Shown piece after piece: positions 36,367-45,194 of a stretch of DNA of 64,000 nt. Made by a program: the position numbers and the translations under genes. The stretch lies in the NCBI RefSeq assembly GCF_010672525.1, contig NZ_JAAHGH010000024.1:22757-86756 (forward strand). Direction: 5' to 3'. Each line of letters starts with the position of its first letter. Within the stretch, counting starts at the first letter, position 1. Origin of the DNA: Okeania sp. SIO2B3 (GTDB taxonomy: Bacteria > Cyanobacteriota > Cyanobacteriia > Cyanobacteriales > Microcoleaceae). A model generated the notes under the pieces. That model had not been told where the DNA came from and made no database searches. It saw only the letters and a program-made list of their open reading frames with translations.

Positions 36367-38250
36367 ATGAATTATTGTCTTAAAGAAGATTGCAAAAATC
36401 CTAATTCTCCACCAGAAGCTAGAATCTGTTTAACTTGTGGTTCTATGTTACTTCTAAAAGACCGTTATCGGGCAATTAAAATGATTGGCCAAGGAGGCTT
36501 CAGTAAAACTTATTTAGCAGTAGATCAAGATAAACCTTCTAAACCACCATGTGTAATTAAACAATTTTATTTTATCTCACAAAATGAAGTAGATATAAAA
36601 AGAGCGATCGCTTTGTTTGAAGAAGAAGCAGAAAAACTAGATACTTTAGGAACACATCCTCAAATAGCTGAATTATTAGCCAATTTACACGATGATTATT
36701 GTCAATATTTAGTCCAAGAATTTATACCTGGAAAAAATTTAGCTCAAGTTTTAGAAACAGAAGGAATATTTTCCGAATATCAAATTCGAGAACTATTAAA
36801 TAGTCTTCTGCCAGTGCTAGAATTTATTCACTCTCACAAGATTATTCATCAAGATATTAAACCTGAAAATATAATTCGTCGTTTACTATCAAATTCTGCT
36901 TATCAAGGCGGAATAAAAGGTCAATTTGTATTAGTAGATTTTGATCTAGCAAAACAATTAACTGGAACTCCAATATTTAAACCAGGAACAATTGTATGTA
37001 CTCCCGAATATGTAGCTCCAGAACAACTCAAAGGTAGAGTAAACTTTGCCAGTGACCTATATAGTTTAGGCGTAACCTGTATCAATTTACTAACCAATAT
37101 TTCTCCATTTAAACTATTTGATACTGGAGAAAATAAATGGGTATGGCGAGATTATTTAATCGATAATCCGATTAGCGAAGAATTGGGAAATATTCTCGAT
37201 AAATTAATTACTGAAGCTACAAACAAACGTTATAAATCTGCTACAGATGTCTTAAAAGATTTGAATCATGGTAAATTACCACCCCCACCTACACCATCTT
37301 TACTCAAACTTTCATTCCCAAAAATTTCTCTCAAAGATACAAATTATGTACCAGGATTACATCTTTATTCTTGGGGAAAACCTCAAACTATTTCCGGTCA
37401 TTTAAGTTCAGTTTCATCAGTTGCTATTAGCCCCGATAATCAAATGATTGCTAGTGGTAGTTTTGACCGGACTATTAAATTATGGAAATTATCTACAGGA
37501 GAATTATTAGACTCTTTTATAGCTTCTAATATAGTTTTATCAATTGCTTTTAATCCTAAAAGTAATATCCTAGCTATTGGTAATGTTGGTGGAATTATTA
37601 ATATTTGGGATTTAGCTACAGGTACAATAAGTTGCAGTTTATCCAGACATTCTGATTCTATTGTTTCAATGCCAGTAGTATTTAGCCCAAATGGAGATTT
37701 TATTGCTAGTGGCAGCGACGACCGGACTATTAAAATTTGGCATCAAGAAACTTGTCAACTTTTGTACAGCATCAAAAATTCTCGTGGCATTAATGTAGTT
37801 GCTTTTAGCCCCGATGCCAAAATTCTAGCTAGTGGTAGTAGCGATAATGTGATTAAATTATGGGAAGTAGAAACAGGTAATCTTATAGATAAATTAATCG
37901 GACATACTAGAGATATTAATACAATTGCTTTTAGTCCTGATGGTAAAGTTTTAGTCAGTGGTAGTAGTGACAAAACAATTAAATTATGGTCTGTAGAAAC
38001 AGGTAAATTAATCAAAACAATTACAGGACATTCTGATTGGGTTAGGTCTGTAATTTGTTTAGATAAAAAAACAATAATTAGTGGTAGTGCAGATAAAACT
38101 ATTAAGATTTGGCAGATGGAAACTGGAGAAGTTATTAAGAGTTTAAACGGGCATTCTAAGGATGTAAATTCTGTGGCAATTAGCAGTTATGATAATACAA
38201 TTGTGAGTGGAAGTAGTGACAATACCGTAAAAATTTGGCGTTGTGAATAA
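36367..38250 (+). CDS. Ser/Thr kinase-like protein with WD40 repeats and altered HRD/DFG motifs
   Basis: 627 residues, paralog of 34057. Zinc ribbon (MNYCLKEDCKNPN, CLTCGSMLLLKDRYR), glycine loop GQGGFSKTYLA and the lysine in CVIKQFY are kept. The catalytic loop is IIHQDIKPEN, with Gln for the Arg of HRD, and the metal motif is VDFDLAKQL, with Asp for the Gly of DFG. The catalytic Asp and metal Asp remain, so weak or regulated activity is possible, but it may be a pseudokinase. Seven WD40 repeats follow from about residue 345. AGGAG lies 13 bases before the ATG. Inverted copies of one repeat flank the gene. Confidence 0.93.
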   Translation: MNYCLKEDCKNPNSPPEARICLTCGSMLLLKDRYRAIKMIGQGGFSKTYLAVDQDKPSKPPCVIKQFYFISQNEVDIKRAIALFEEEAEKLDTLGTHPQIAELLANLHDDYCQYLVQEFIPGKNLAQVLETEGIFSEYQIRELLNSLLPVLEFIHSHKIIHQDIKPENIIRRLLSNSAYQGGIKGQFVLVDFDLAKQLTGTPIFKPGTIVCTPEYVAPEQLKGRVNFASDLYSLGVTCINLLTNISPFKLFDTGENKWVWRDYLIDNPISEELGNILDKLITEATNKRYKSATDVLKDLNHGKLPPPPTPSLLKLSFPKISLKDTNYVPGLHLYSWGKPQTISGHLSSVSSVAISPDNQMIASGSFDRTIKLWKLSTGELLDSFIASNIVLSIAFNPKSNILAIGNVGGIINIWDLATGTISCSLSRHSDSIVSMPVVFSPNGDFIASGSDDRTIKIWHQETCQLLYSIKNSRGINVVAFSPDAKILASGSSDNVIKLWEVETGNLIDKLIGHTRDINTIAFSPDGKVLVSGSSDKTIKLWSVETGKLIKTITGHSDWVRSVICLDKKTIISGSADKTIKIWQMETGEVIKSLNGHSKDVNSVAISSYDNTIVSGSSDNTVKIWRCE

Positions 38251-38261
38251 GAGAAAGAAAG

Positions 38262-38330
38262 GCAGAGGGCAGGAGGCAGATGGCAGATGGCAGATGGCAG
38301 AAGGGAAAGAAAGGTTCAGAGGGATAAGGT
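38262..38330 (-). repeat. Repeat flanking the second WD40 kinase, right copy
   Basis: GGCAGATGGCAGATGGCAG units followed by GGGAAAGAAAGGTTCAGAGG and GATAAGGTTTTT: the reverse complement of 36208-36275 with few differences. Confidence 0.8.
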
Positions 38331-38525
38331 TTTTGCAGTCGTGTAAGTGGAACGGAATTCTATAGCAGATTATCCGGACATGATATTATAGAGTAATCAC
38401 AAAATTACTTGATCTTAATAGATACAGGAGTTACCCACTGACAATAGATATAGGATGTGCTCAGTTACGCTACCGCTAACACACCCTACTGGATCTCTTC
38501 CCTGTCTTCTTCCTTCTTCCTTCTG

Positions 38526-39563
38526 CTATAGAAACTGTCCTAATTCTCCTGGCGCAACTGTACCATATTCTGTCATAATTCCTGCAATTAATTCCGCAGG
38601 GGTAACATCAAATGCAGGATTATAAAATTCTACTCCTTCCGGACAAATGCGTGTTTCTCCTATTTGATATATTTCCACTGCATCTCTCTCTTCAATTGGT
38701 ATTTGACTACCATCAGATATTTTGAAGTCTATTGTTGATAGAGGTGCTGCCACAAAAAAAGGAATATTATGTGCTTTAGCAACGATCGCTAAACTATAAG
38801 TACCAATTTTATTAGCAGTATCTCCGTTAGCAGCAATTCTATCAGCTCCAACTACTACAGCATGAATTAAACCTTGTTTCATACAATGAGCAGCCATATT
38901 ATCGCTTATTAAAGTAACAGGAATACCTTCTTGTACGCATTCCCAAGTCGTGAGTTTTGCACCTTGGAGACGAGGACGAGTTTCATCCGCATAGACTTTC
39001 CCTAGTCTACCCCCTCGCCACGCTGAACTAAAGACATTTAAGACTGCAGTACCCGCCAAAGCACCAGCATTACAGTGAGTTAAAATGTTTAATTTTTCTG
39101 GAGAAGTCGGTAAAACTTCTATTGCGCGATCGCCAATATTTTTACAAGTTTGTAAATTGTCTGCTTGAATATTTTTAGCAGTTTCTAATAAAGCTGTTTG
39201 AATTTCTTCTACAGAACTATTAGTTTCATTTGCTACTTTCAACATTCGTTCAATTGCCCAAAATAAATTAACAGCAGTTGGGCGAGTTTGTCGTAACATG
39301 ACAGCCACTTCTTCTAACTGTTTTAAGAACTCATTTCTATCAGTTATAGAAATTTCTTTTGCCCCTAAATACATTCCATAAGCTGCTGATACACCAATAG
39401 CTGGTGCCCCACGAACTATCATTGTTTTAATAGCTCTTGCCATCTCCGTAGAGTTATTAATTTCTACAGTTTTATATTCTCCTGGTAGGCAAGTTTGGTC
39501 AATTAATAAAACACGGTCATTTTGCCAGATAATAGGATTAACTTCTGTGATTTTAGACATCAT
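38526..39563 (-). CDS. mtnA: S-methyl-5-thioribose-1-phosphate isomerase
   Basis: Converts methylthioribose 1-phosphate to methylthioribulose 1-phosphate in methionine salvage, which recycles the methylthioadenosine made by SpeE-type enzymes. 345 residues from the ATG at 39563, chosen because GGGGA lies seven bases before it and the protein then starts [13 protein letters not shown], as in the family; the frame reaches 39665 but the extra 34 residues look like upstream sequence. Motifs are [26 protein letters not shown] (catalytic Cys), [19 protein letters not shown] (catalytic Asp) and [11 protein letters not shown]. It is a single gene on the minus strand. Confidence 0.95.
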   Translation of the reverse strand: MMSKITEVNPIIWQNDRVLLIDQTCLPGEYKTVEINNSTEMARAIKTMIVRGAPAIGVSAAYGMYLGAKEISITDRNEFLKQLEEVAVMLRQTRPTAVNLFWAIERMLKVANETNSSVEEIQTALLETAKNIQADNLQTCKNIGDRAIEVLPTSPEKLNILTHCNAGALAGTAVLNVFSSAWRGGRLGKVYADETRPRLQGAKLTTWECVQEGIPVTLISDNMAAHCMKQGLIHAVVVGADRIAANGDTANKIGTYSLAIVAKAHNIPFFVAAPLSTIDFKISDGSQIPIEERDAVEIYQIGETRICPEGVEFYNPAFDVTPAELIAGIMTEYGTVAPGELGQFL

Positions 39564-39951
39564 AATTTTTCCCCATACATATATTATAAATAATATCAAA
39601 TTCAGATAAATAGTAGGTTGGGTTAGGCGACAGCGCAACCCAACAATTATAGTAATTTTAAACAAGCAGTCAGCGGTCAGCGATCAGTAGATTTTTTTTG
39701 ACAAGACTTACGCAGAGACTCTACATATAGCGATATAGCGAGAAAGAATACTATTGACCCCTACAAATGGTGCTTTAAAAGTTGTTAGTCCTGCATAGTA
39801 ATAGTATACAAGTAACAAAGAATAGTTGGCACGGGAGCAAGATGCTCCCACTACCGTACCTCCTAACAAAAATAATGCAATGCACGACCATTACAATGCA
39901 CCACCACCTAAAAGTTAATTTGCGTAGTATCAAATCCGGTTAATTACACAC

Positions 39952-40039
39952 AGGACTTACGCAAAGGCACTATTTATAGAGTCAATAACTATTGAACAAT
40001 AGTTGTAAACACTATATATAGCGTATCTGCGTAAATCCT
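39952..40039. repeat. ACTTACGCA miniature element, copy 2
   Basis: 88 bases from AGGACTTACGCA to TGCGTAAATCCT. The inner pairs CACTATTTATAG/CTATATATAG and ACTATTG/CAATAGT allow one long hairpin. Confidence 0.85.
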
Positions 40040-40063
40040 AACACATAGAATCTGATTATATAC

Positions 40064-40152
40064 AGGACTTACGCAAAGACACTGTGTATAGAGTCCAGTA
40101 ACTATTGGACAACAGTTATGAGTACTATATATAGCGTATCTGCGTAAGTCCT
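40064..40152. repeat. ACTTACGCA miniature element, copy 3
   Basis: 89 bases from AGGACTTACGCA to TGCGTAAGTCCT, in direct orientation 24 bases after copy 2 and about 85% like it by eye. Differences on one side are often matched on the other (ACTATTGG/CAACAGT), suggesting the fold matters or that copies convert by strand switching. Confidence 0.85.
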
Positions 40153-40484
40153 AATATAATATCTATTTACACTTCTATAATTACTTCAATATTTAATCTC
40201 CCCTATTCCCTACTCCCTACTCCCTATGGGTGGAGGAGATATCTAATTCTTTCTGCCAAAATAATGAGTTAATAACTCATCGCTGATAGTATAGTAGGTT
40301 GGGTTAAGCGACAGCGCAACCCAACAATTATAGTAATTTTAAATAGACATCTCCAATGATAAAAAATCCAATCAATTATCTCACTATTATTCATCAATTA
40401 TTTCTCCCTGCTCCCGACTCCCTATTTTCTAGAGATGTTTAATGATAATGAAACACTTTGTTGGGTTTCCCATGTCTACCCAGC

Positions 40485-41738
40485 CTACAAAATGAAAAAA
40501 TTCCTAATTTGTTCCCAACCTAACTTAATTTTACGTTGTAAATACTTACCCAATCCTTTATACAACTTTTGAAAATTGTATGCAAATAAAATATTCATCA
40601 TATCCTCTACTGTCAAAGATTTTAAATAATTCACCCCTTTATCAATCAATTCATCACTATCTTGCATATATCTCCTGCGCCCCATTTGTTCAGAAATATT
40701 CCATTTAATAGCATATCGTCTCTGCATTTCTCTTTGATAAGAACGAAAACTAGATAAGCGTTTATCAAGATATTTTTCTATATATTTACTAGCAATTTCT
40801 GCATTATCCATACCATGTCTAATTCCTTCCCCACCCAACATATTAATAGTAGAAACAGCATCACCAATACCAACAATATTATCTTGGTAATAAATATCCT
40901 TTAATCCCACAGAATATCTAACAGTTGAACCATGAGAATCAATTAATTCATACTCCTCAAGTTTCATATAATCTTGAATCAATAGTTCTAGATACCACCT
41001 CATAGATTTTGTTTCAACTATTTGTTTATGTTCTAAATTAAACCGCGCCACACCTATTTTTAATCTGTGCTTTTCTGCCTCCATAGGAAAAATCCAAGAA
41101 TAACCTTTTGGCATCCATTTATGACCTAAGAAAAAAATTAAATCCTTAGCGTATTTATCATATTCTCTTGGTTCAACTTCGATTAAATATTCAATTCCCG
41201 CAGCAGTTAAAAATTGAGGTTGCCTACTTTTTTTGTCATACATTACTGCCCTTGCAGGTCCGGTTGCATCAACCAAAACTTCTGTACTAACAGTCAATTT
41301 TTCACCACCAAAACACCTCATTTCTACAATAGTTTTTCCCTCTTCTTCAAAATGTCTAATGTAGCGACAACCCATCCAAACTTTACCGCCATAACTTTCC
41401 ACTTCACCCGCCAAAAATTCTCTAAGTTTAGCAAAATTTAAAACTGCTCCTAATATTTTTGGTGATGCCCAGGAATGATTTATATTAGTTGTCACAATAC
41501 TAATTTTCTGCCAATAACTCCCGACTACTGTTTCTGGCAAATCAAATTTATCAAGAGTTTCTTGAGGAGTTGCAGCACTAGAAAAGTCATTTTTATTAAA
41601 TGTTTCGTGTTGTTCCACTAATAAAACTTTGCGTCCCAATTTTGCCAAACTTCTAGCACATTGACAACCTGCCGGACCCGCTCCAATAACTACTACATTA
41701 AAATCATTTCTATTGTTCATAATTTCTGATTTACTCAT
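40485..41738 (-). CDS. FAD-dependent oxidoreductase, geranylgeranyl reductase-like
   Basis: 417 residues. FAD-binding VVVIGAGPAGCQCARSLAKLGRKVLLVEQ at the N-terminus, the middle strand VLVDATGPARAV, and the second FAD motif NIVGIGDAVSTINMLGGEGIRHGMDNAEIAS are the pattern of the geranylgeranyl reductase/halogenase-like flavoprotein group. SYWQKISIVTTN and PKGYSWIFPMEAEKHRLKIGV fit reductases acting on prenyl chains or carotenoid-like lipids. Canonical cyanobacterial ChlP is a different sequence, so the substrate is unknown. The start could instead be the ATG six codons downstream (41720); neither has a strong ribosome-binding site. Confidence 0.85.
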   Translation of the reverse strand: MSKSEIMNNRNDFNVVVIGAGPAGCQCARSLAKLGRKVLLVEQHETFNKNDFSSAATPQETLDKFDLPETVVGSYWQKISIVTTNINHSWASPKILGAVLNFAKLREFLAGEVESYGGKVWMGCRYIRHFEEEGKTIVEMRCFGGEKLTVSTEVLVDATGPARAVMYDKKSRQPQFLTAAGIEYLIEVEPREYDKYAKDLIFFLGHKWMPKGYSWIFPMEAEKHRLKIGVARFNLEHKQIVETKSMRWYLELLIQDYMKLEEYELIDSHGSTVRYSVGLKDIYYQDNIVGIGDAVSTINMLGGEGIRHGMDNAEIASKYIEKYLDKRLSSFRSYQREMQRRYAIKWNISEQMGRRRYMQDSDELIDKGVNYLKSLTVEDMMNILFAYNFQKLYKGLGKYLQRKIKLGWEQIRNFFIL

Positions 41739-41942
41739 AGAAATATTTGAGAAAATATTTTGTAGGACTTACACATTACAACATATTTTCATCCGAAGCT
41801 ACAGACAGGTTTTGCGCAGTACTCCGGAAGGGATTACCAAAAGTAATACTATACTTAGGCAACACTTCAACTATAGAAAATATAGAAAAGTTTTTGAGAA
41901 ATGGTACGATACTTGCCCATCCTAAAAAACTGTCCCCTTCTT

Positions 41943-42170
41943 AAAATTTACCGAATAATTAAGGTAAAAATCTTCTCCTTTAAAGGAGAAACAAGCGGTC
42001 GTTAACGTAGCTTCCCGTAGGGTGGGATGGCGAGGATACCCGCTCTTGCAGAGCCGCTCCGCTAACGTCATATCCAATCGACCAAGAGAGAAAAAATTTT
42101 CCTTTTATTCAATCCTCTTCCTTTTAGGAATAGGTAATTATCAATTATCCATTATCAATTATTGAAACAT
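41943..42170. repeat. Dispersed repeat family A copy
   Basis: TTACCGAATAATTAAGGTAA, CTCCTTTAAAGGAGAAACAAG, CGGTCG, CCCGTAGGGTGGGATGG, ATATCCAATCGACCAAGAG, CCTCTTCCTTTTAGGAATAG, ending TATCCATTATCAATTATTGA. A GAGCCGCTCCGCTAACG word is embedded. Confidence 0.8.
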
Positions 42171-42490
42171 AAATTATGGATATTGAGAAAAATTTATGAT
42201 CCATAAATATGCTTTTATAAAGATTCTATGAAGTTTGGGGTGCTTTGATTAAAAATTCTGTGAAGTTCGATCTTTAATTAAACTTTTATAACATTTCTTA
42301 CACAAATCTTCAAATGCTCTTGATATCAATAATTTAGTGTTTTTCGATGATGGTATTTACCAAGGGGATTGACTATTAATAACCACTTGCGTCTCACAAA
42401 ATGCTTATGTAACTATATTCATAGTTAAGTTAATTAAAGAAACTTAACTTACTGTAAATAAAGTCAACATCTGCATGGAGAGTAATTATC

Positions 42491-43117
42491 ATGGTTAGTC
42501 AAGTAAACAAAAAAAATGCAATCAACTTTTTACGGTCGTAGACCGTAAAAAGTTTAGCTTCTCTTGCTATTTTAGCTCCTATTTTCATAGGGAATAACTC
42601 AGCTAAAGCAGTAACTCTTGATTTTGAGGGATTTAGCGATTTTGAAACTATCTCAGGTGATACTTTTAGTGGTTTAGGTGTTATTTTTGATCAAGACCTA
42701 ACGATTATTCAAGATGTTAATAATGGACCTGTTCAATCTGGAATAAGCTCTGCTGTTGGTACTGCTCCCTTCGCAGGGGATATTAGCGGTTTCTTCACAG
42801 AAGCAGTTGATTTTGTTTCAGTCTTTGCAGGTGATAATTTCCTTGGTGATACTGATACTGTAACTCTTCTAGGTTTCGATGAGTTTGACAACCTTGTTGC
42901 TTCTGACACTTTTACAGACATAACAGCACAAACTTTATCTATATCCGGTTCTGGTATCACTCGATTTGAGATTAACCAATCTGGAGGCATTGGTATTGAT
43001 GACTTTACTTTCAATCCCACACCAGTTAATCCAGCTTCAACTCCTGAACCTGCTTCAATTTTAGGTTTATTAGCATTTGGTGCTATGGGTGCTAGTTCAA
43101 TGTTAAAGCGCAAATAG
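42491..43117 (+). pseudogene. PEP-CTERM protein gene with an amber codon in a perfect hairpin
   Basis: The frame from ATG 42491 reads MVSQVNKKNAINFLRS, then TAG (42539-42541), then TVKSLASLAILAPIFIGNNSAKA and on to a TAG at 43115, 208 codons in all. It encodes a signal peptide, a beta-rich secreted domain (VTLDFEGFSDFETISGDTFSGLGVIF, PFAGDISGFF, ITRFEINQSGGIGIDDFTF) and a C-terminal PEP-CTERM anchor with TPEPASILGLLAFGAMGASS and basic end KRK. The amber lies in a stem with two perfect 14-base arms (42524-42537, 42541-42554) and a 3-base loop. There is no in-frame ATG, GTG or TTG between the amber and the signal peptide, so it is either inactive or read through. The rest of the frame is undamaged. 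Confidence 0.85.
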
Positions 43118-43359
43118 AATTTTTCAGAAATTCTACCAGTCTTTTGGATCAACCATTGTCAGAATATGCCATAGAATGTTCCTATCAGAAAGAAAGAAGA
43201 GAGAAGAGAGAAGAAAATTGTTTCATAACTAATTATCCGGACATAATATAACCACCAAATGTAGTAGGGGTTAACGGTCGTTAACCCCTCTCTACTGTTT
43301 TTATAAAAATTTTAATAGATGTACCCAGACAAAAATACAGTAGCATTTAGCACATGGCT
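43118..43359. other. Short gap with GAAGAGAGAAGAG run
   Basis: Holds a purine repeat at 43188-43215, CCGGACATAATAT near 43236 and a GGGGTTAACGGTCGTTAACCCC palindrome at 43268-43290 that could terminate transcription from either side. Confidence 0.55.
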
Positions 43360-43515
43360 CTAGCACTCGCAGGGGTCTTGCCCACAATCAGAACAAGTAT
43401 CTAAAACCGCTTGAACCAGTGAATTAGAGCTGTTTAAATTCAATAGGTTTGTTTGGGAACGGCGATTAACAGTAGTCGCACTGTGAGAAGCGTTAGATTC
43501 TGAGCATTTATCCAT
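43360..43515 (-). CDS. Small peptide with Cys-rich C-terminus, possible RiPP precursor
   Basis: 51 residues from the ATG at 43515, preceded by AAGGA at nine bases; the frame is open ten codons further. The N-terminal part is polar, rich in Ser and Asn (SESNASHSATTVNRRSQTNL), then LNSSNSLVQAVLDTC and the end SDCGQDPCEC, four cysteines in the last 13 residues. The shape (leader, short hydrophobic helix, compact Cys-rich tail) fits a ribosomally made, modified peptide or a metal-binding peptide. No known class is recognised. It lies 210 bases after the exporter gene on the same strand, so export by that protein is conceivable. Confidence 0.55.
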   Translation of the reverse strand: MDKCSESNASHSATTVNRRSQTNLLNLNSSNSLVQAVLDTCSDCGQDPCEC

Positions 43516-43568
43516 TATCTGTTTTCCTTGAATTTTAGACCTCACTGAGTATACTATAGAACTTAATA

Positions 43569-43652
43569 ATTTGCAATCTCAGTAGTTTTACTTGAATTTA
43601 TTTGATAGGATCTGCAAGCTCAGTAGTTTTACCCAAATTTATTTGATGATGA
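43569..43652. repeat. Direct repeat before the small peptide gene
   Basis: CTCAGTAGTTTTAC(T/C) followed by GAATTTATTTGAT or AAATTTATTTGAT occurs twice about 40 bases apart (43578 and 43619). Confidence 0.6.
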
Positions 43653-43726
43653 AGCTGTAATATTGACTGTAATTCCCGGCAGAACACGAGTATGCTGAGA
43701 GCGATCGCCAAAATTAAAGGAGATGT

Positions 43727-45172
43727 CTACAGATGAGTAGGAGCGCTATTTCGCCGCTGCCACAGGAATACAGATATAACTAACGCCACTACAAGAAGAA
43801 CACAGATAATGCGAAAACTTGCTTGTTCTCCAAACACTAAAGCCTCCACTGGCGCTGTTGTAGCTGAAAACGGGATATCTACCGGAAGTTGGCTAGCACT
43901 TAAGCGCGAAAACAGAATACCTATCAACGTTATACCCATCACCTGACCAAAAGCTCGTGAAAAGAACCAAAGTCCGGATGCTACACCCAGATATTGTGGA
44001 GGTACGTTGCCCATAATCGCACTTTGGTTAGGAGCTTGGAACAAACCGAAACCAATTCCGTAGGGAAGCACCCGTAATACATACCCCTTAACCGTCAACT
44101 CTTCGCTAAATGTGCTAATTGTAAAACAGCCAATAAGTAATAATACTATTCCGATTGTACTAATACTTCTTTCGCCAAAACGATCAGCTAGGTATCCAGC
44201 TACAGCACCTACACAGATTGCTAATATAGGCAGCACCGCTATCAATAATCCTACTTTTTGTTCGGAATAATGCTTAACGAGTACCAAAAAAAAGGGCATA
44301 ATGAAAATGACACCTGTGCTGAAAGCATAAGAAATTGAACTTAACAGTAGACTTAAACTCAATTCCAACGATCTAAATAAACTCAAGTCCAGCAATGGTC
44401 GATCTGATTGTTTCTGAGACCACAAAAAACTAACGCAACCCATTACCGAGACCGCCAATAAAACCCAAGTTATATTACCATCTAGATCCTCTCCTTGTAT
44501 GCGTGTCATTCCCAGTAAAAAACAAGTTAACGTTATCGCTAAAATCAATGCTCCCCAAAAATCAAAATCCTTTCGAGCTGTATTGCTACTACCCCTGGGA
44601 ATTGTCAGCATCGCTAACACTATGCCAATAAAACAAATTGGCACATTAACCAAAAAAACTGAACGCCAACCTAAATGCTCTAGAAGCACTCCTCCTACCG
44701 TTGGTCCCAACGACACTCCCGCCCAACCCGTGCTGGTAATTATCCCTAGAGCTAGTCCTCGCTTGGCATTAGGGAACACTTCAGTTGCGATCGCAGGCGC
44801 TAGGACTGCAATAAACACAGCCCCAAATCCCTGAAATATCCGTGCTGCAATCAATAAGTTAATTGTCGGAGCAATTCCACAGACCAATGAACTTATAGTA
44901 AATGCTCCCATTCCCATGATATAGAGCCATTTCTTGCTCCATAAGTCCCCCAAGCGAGCCACACAAAGCACCAAGACCGCCAGAACAAGAGAATAACTTA
45001 GAGGAACCCACTCAACCGTCGCAAAATCGCTATGTAAATCCTCTACCAGTCTTGGCAAAGCCAAATTGACAACATGAACATCTAGCGAGAACAAAAACGT
45101 TCCTAAACTCACCGCCAATAGGATCCACCACTGTGTAGAGACCTCCATTTTACTACCTTCTACACTTTTCAT
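43727..45172 (-). CDS. DHA2-type major facilitator exporter
   Basis: 481 residues with about 14 membrane helices, the DHA2 (EmrB/QacA) layout. Helix 1 has LFSLDVHVVNLALPRL with the typical membrane Asp, the loop after helix 2 reads ARLGDLWSKKWLY, and motif C is GWAGVSLGPTVGGVLL. Such proteins expel drugs or natural products by proton exchange. It starts 22 bases after the citrate-synthase-like gene, so the two form an operon. The start at 45172 (GAG at five bases) or the ATG eight codons on (AAGG at eight bases) are both possible. G+C content is above that of the flanks. Confidence 0.92.
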   Translation of the reverse strand: MKSVEGSKMEVSTQWWILLAVSLGTFLFSLDVHVVNLALPRLVEDLHSDFATVEWVPLSYSLVLAVLVLCVARLGDLWSKKWLYIMGMGAFTISSLVCGIAPTINLLIAARIFQGFGAVFIAVLAPAIATEVFPNAKRGLALGIITSTGWAGVSLGPTVGGVLLEHLGWRSVFLVNVPICFIGIVLAMLTIPRGSSNTARKDFDFWGALILAITLTCFLLGMTRIQGEDLDGNITWVLLAVSVMGCVSFLWSQKQSDRPLLDLSLFRSLELSLSLLLSSISYAFSTGVIFIMPFFLVLVKHYSEQKVGLLIAVLPILAICVGAVAGYLADRFGERSISTIGIVLLLIGCFTISTFSEELTVKGYVLRVLPYGIGFGLFQAPNQSAIMGNVPPQYLGVASGLWFFSRAFGQVMGITLIGILFSRLSASQLPVDIPFSATTAPVEALVFGEQASFRIICVLLVVALVISVFLWQRRNSAPTHL

Positions 45173-45194
45173 CTGTTCTCAAATCTATTAATTT

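Larger units (their letters stand above)
39666..40484. other. Intergenic region, 819 bp, rich in miniature elements
   Basis: No gene is seen. It has a degenerate ACTTACGCA element at 39700-39795, two full copies (39952-40039, 40064-40152), two GTAGGTTGGGTTA(G/A)GCGACAGCGC words flanking the region (about 39610 and 40290, the first inside the mtnA upstream region), and a GACATCTCC ... GGAGTCGG/AGAGATGT element at 40340-40440. Confidence 0.65.
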
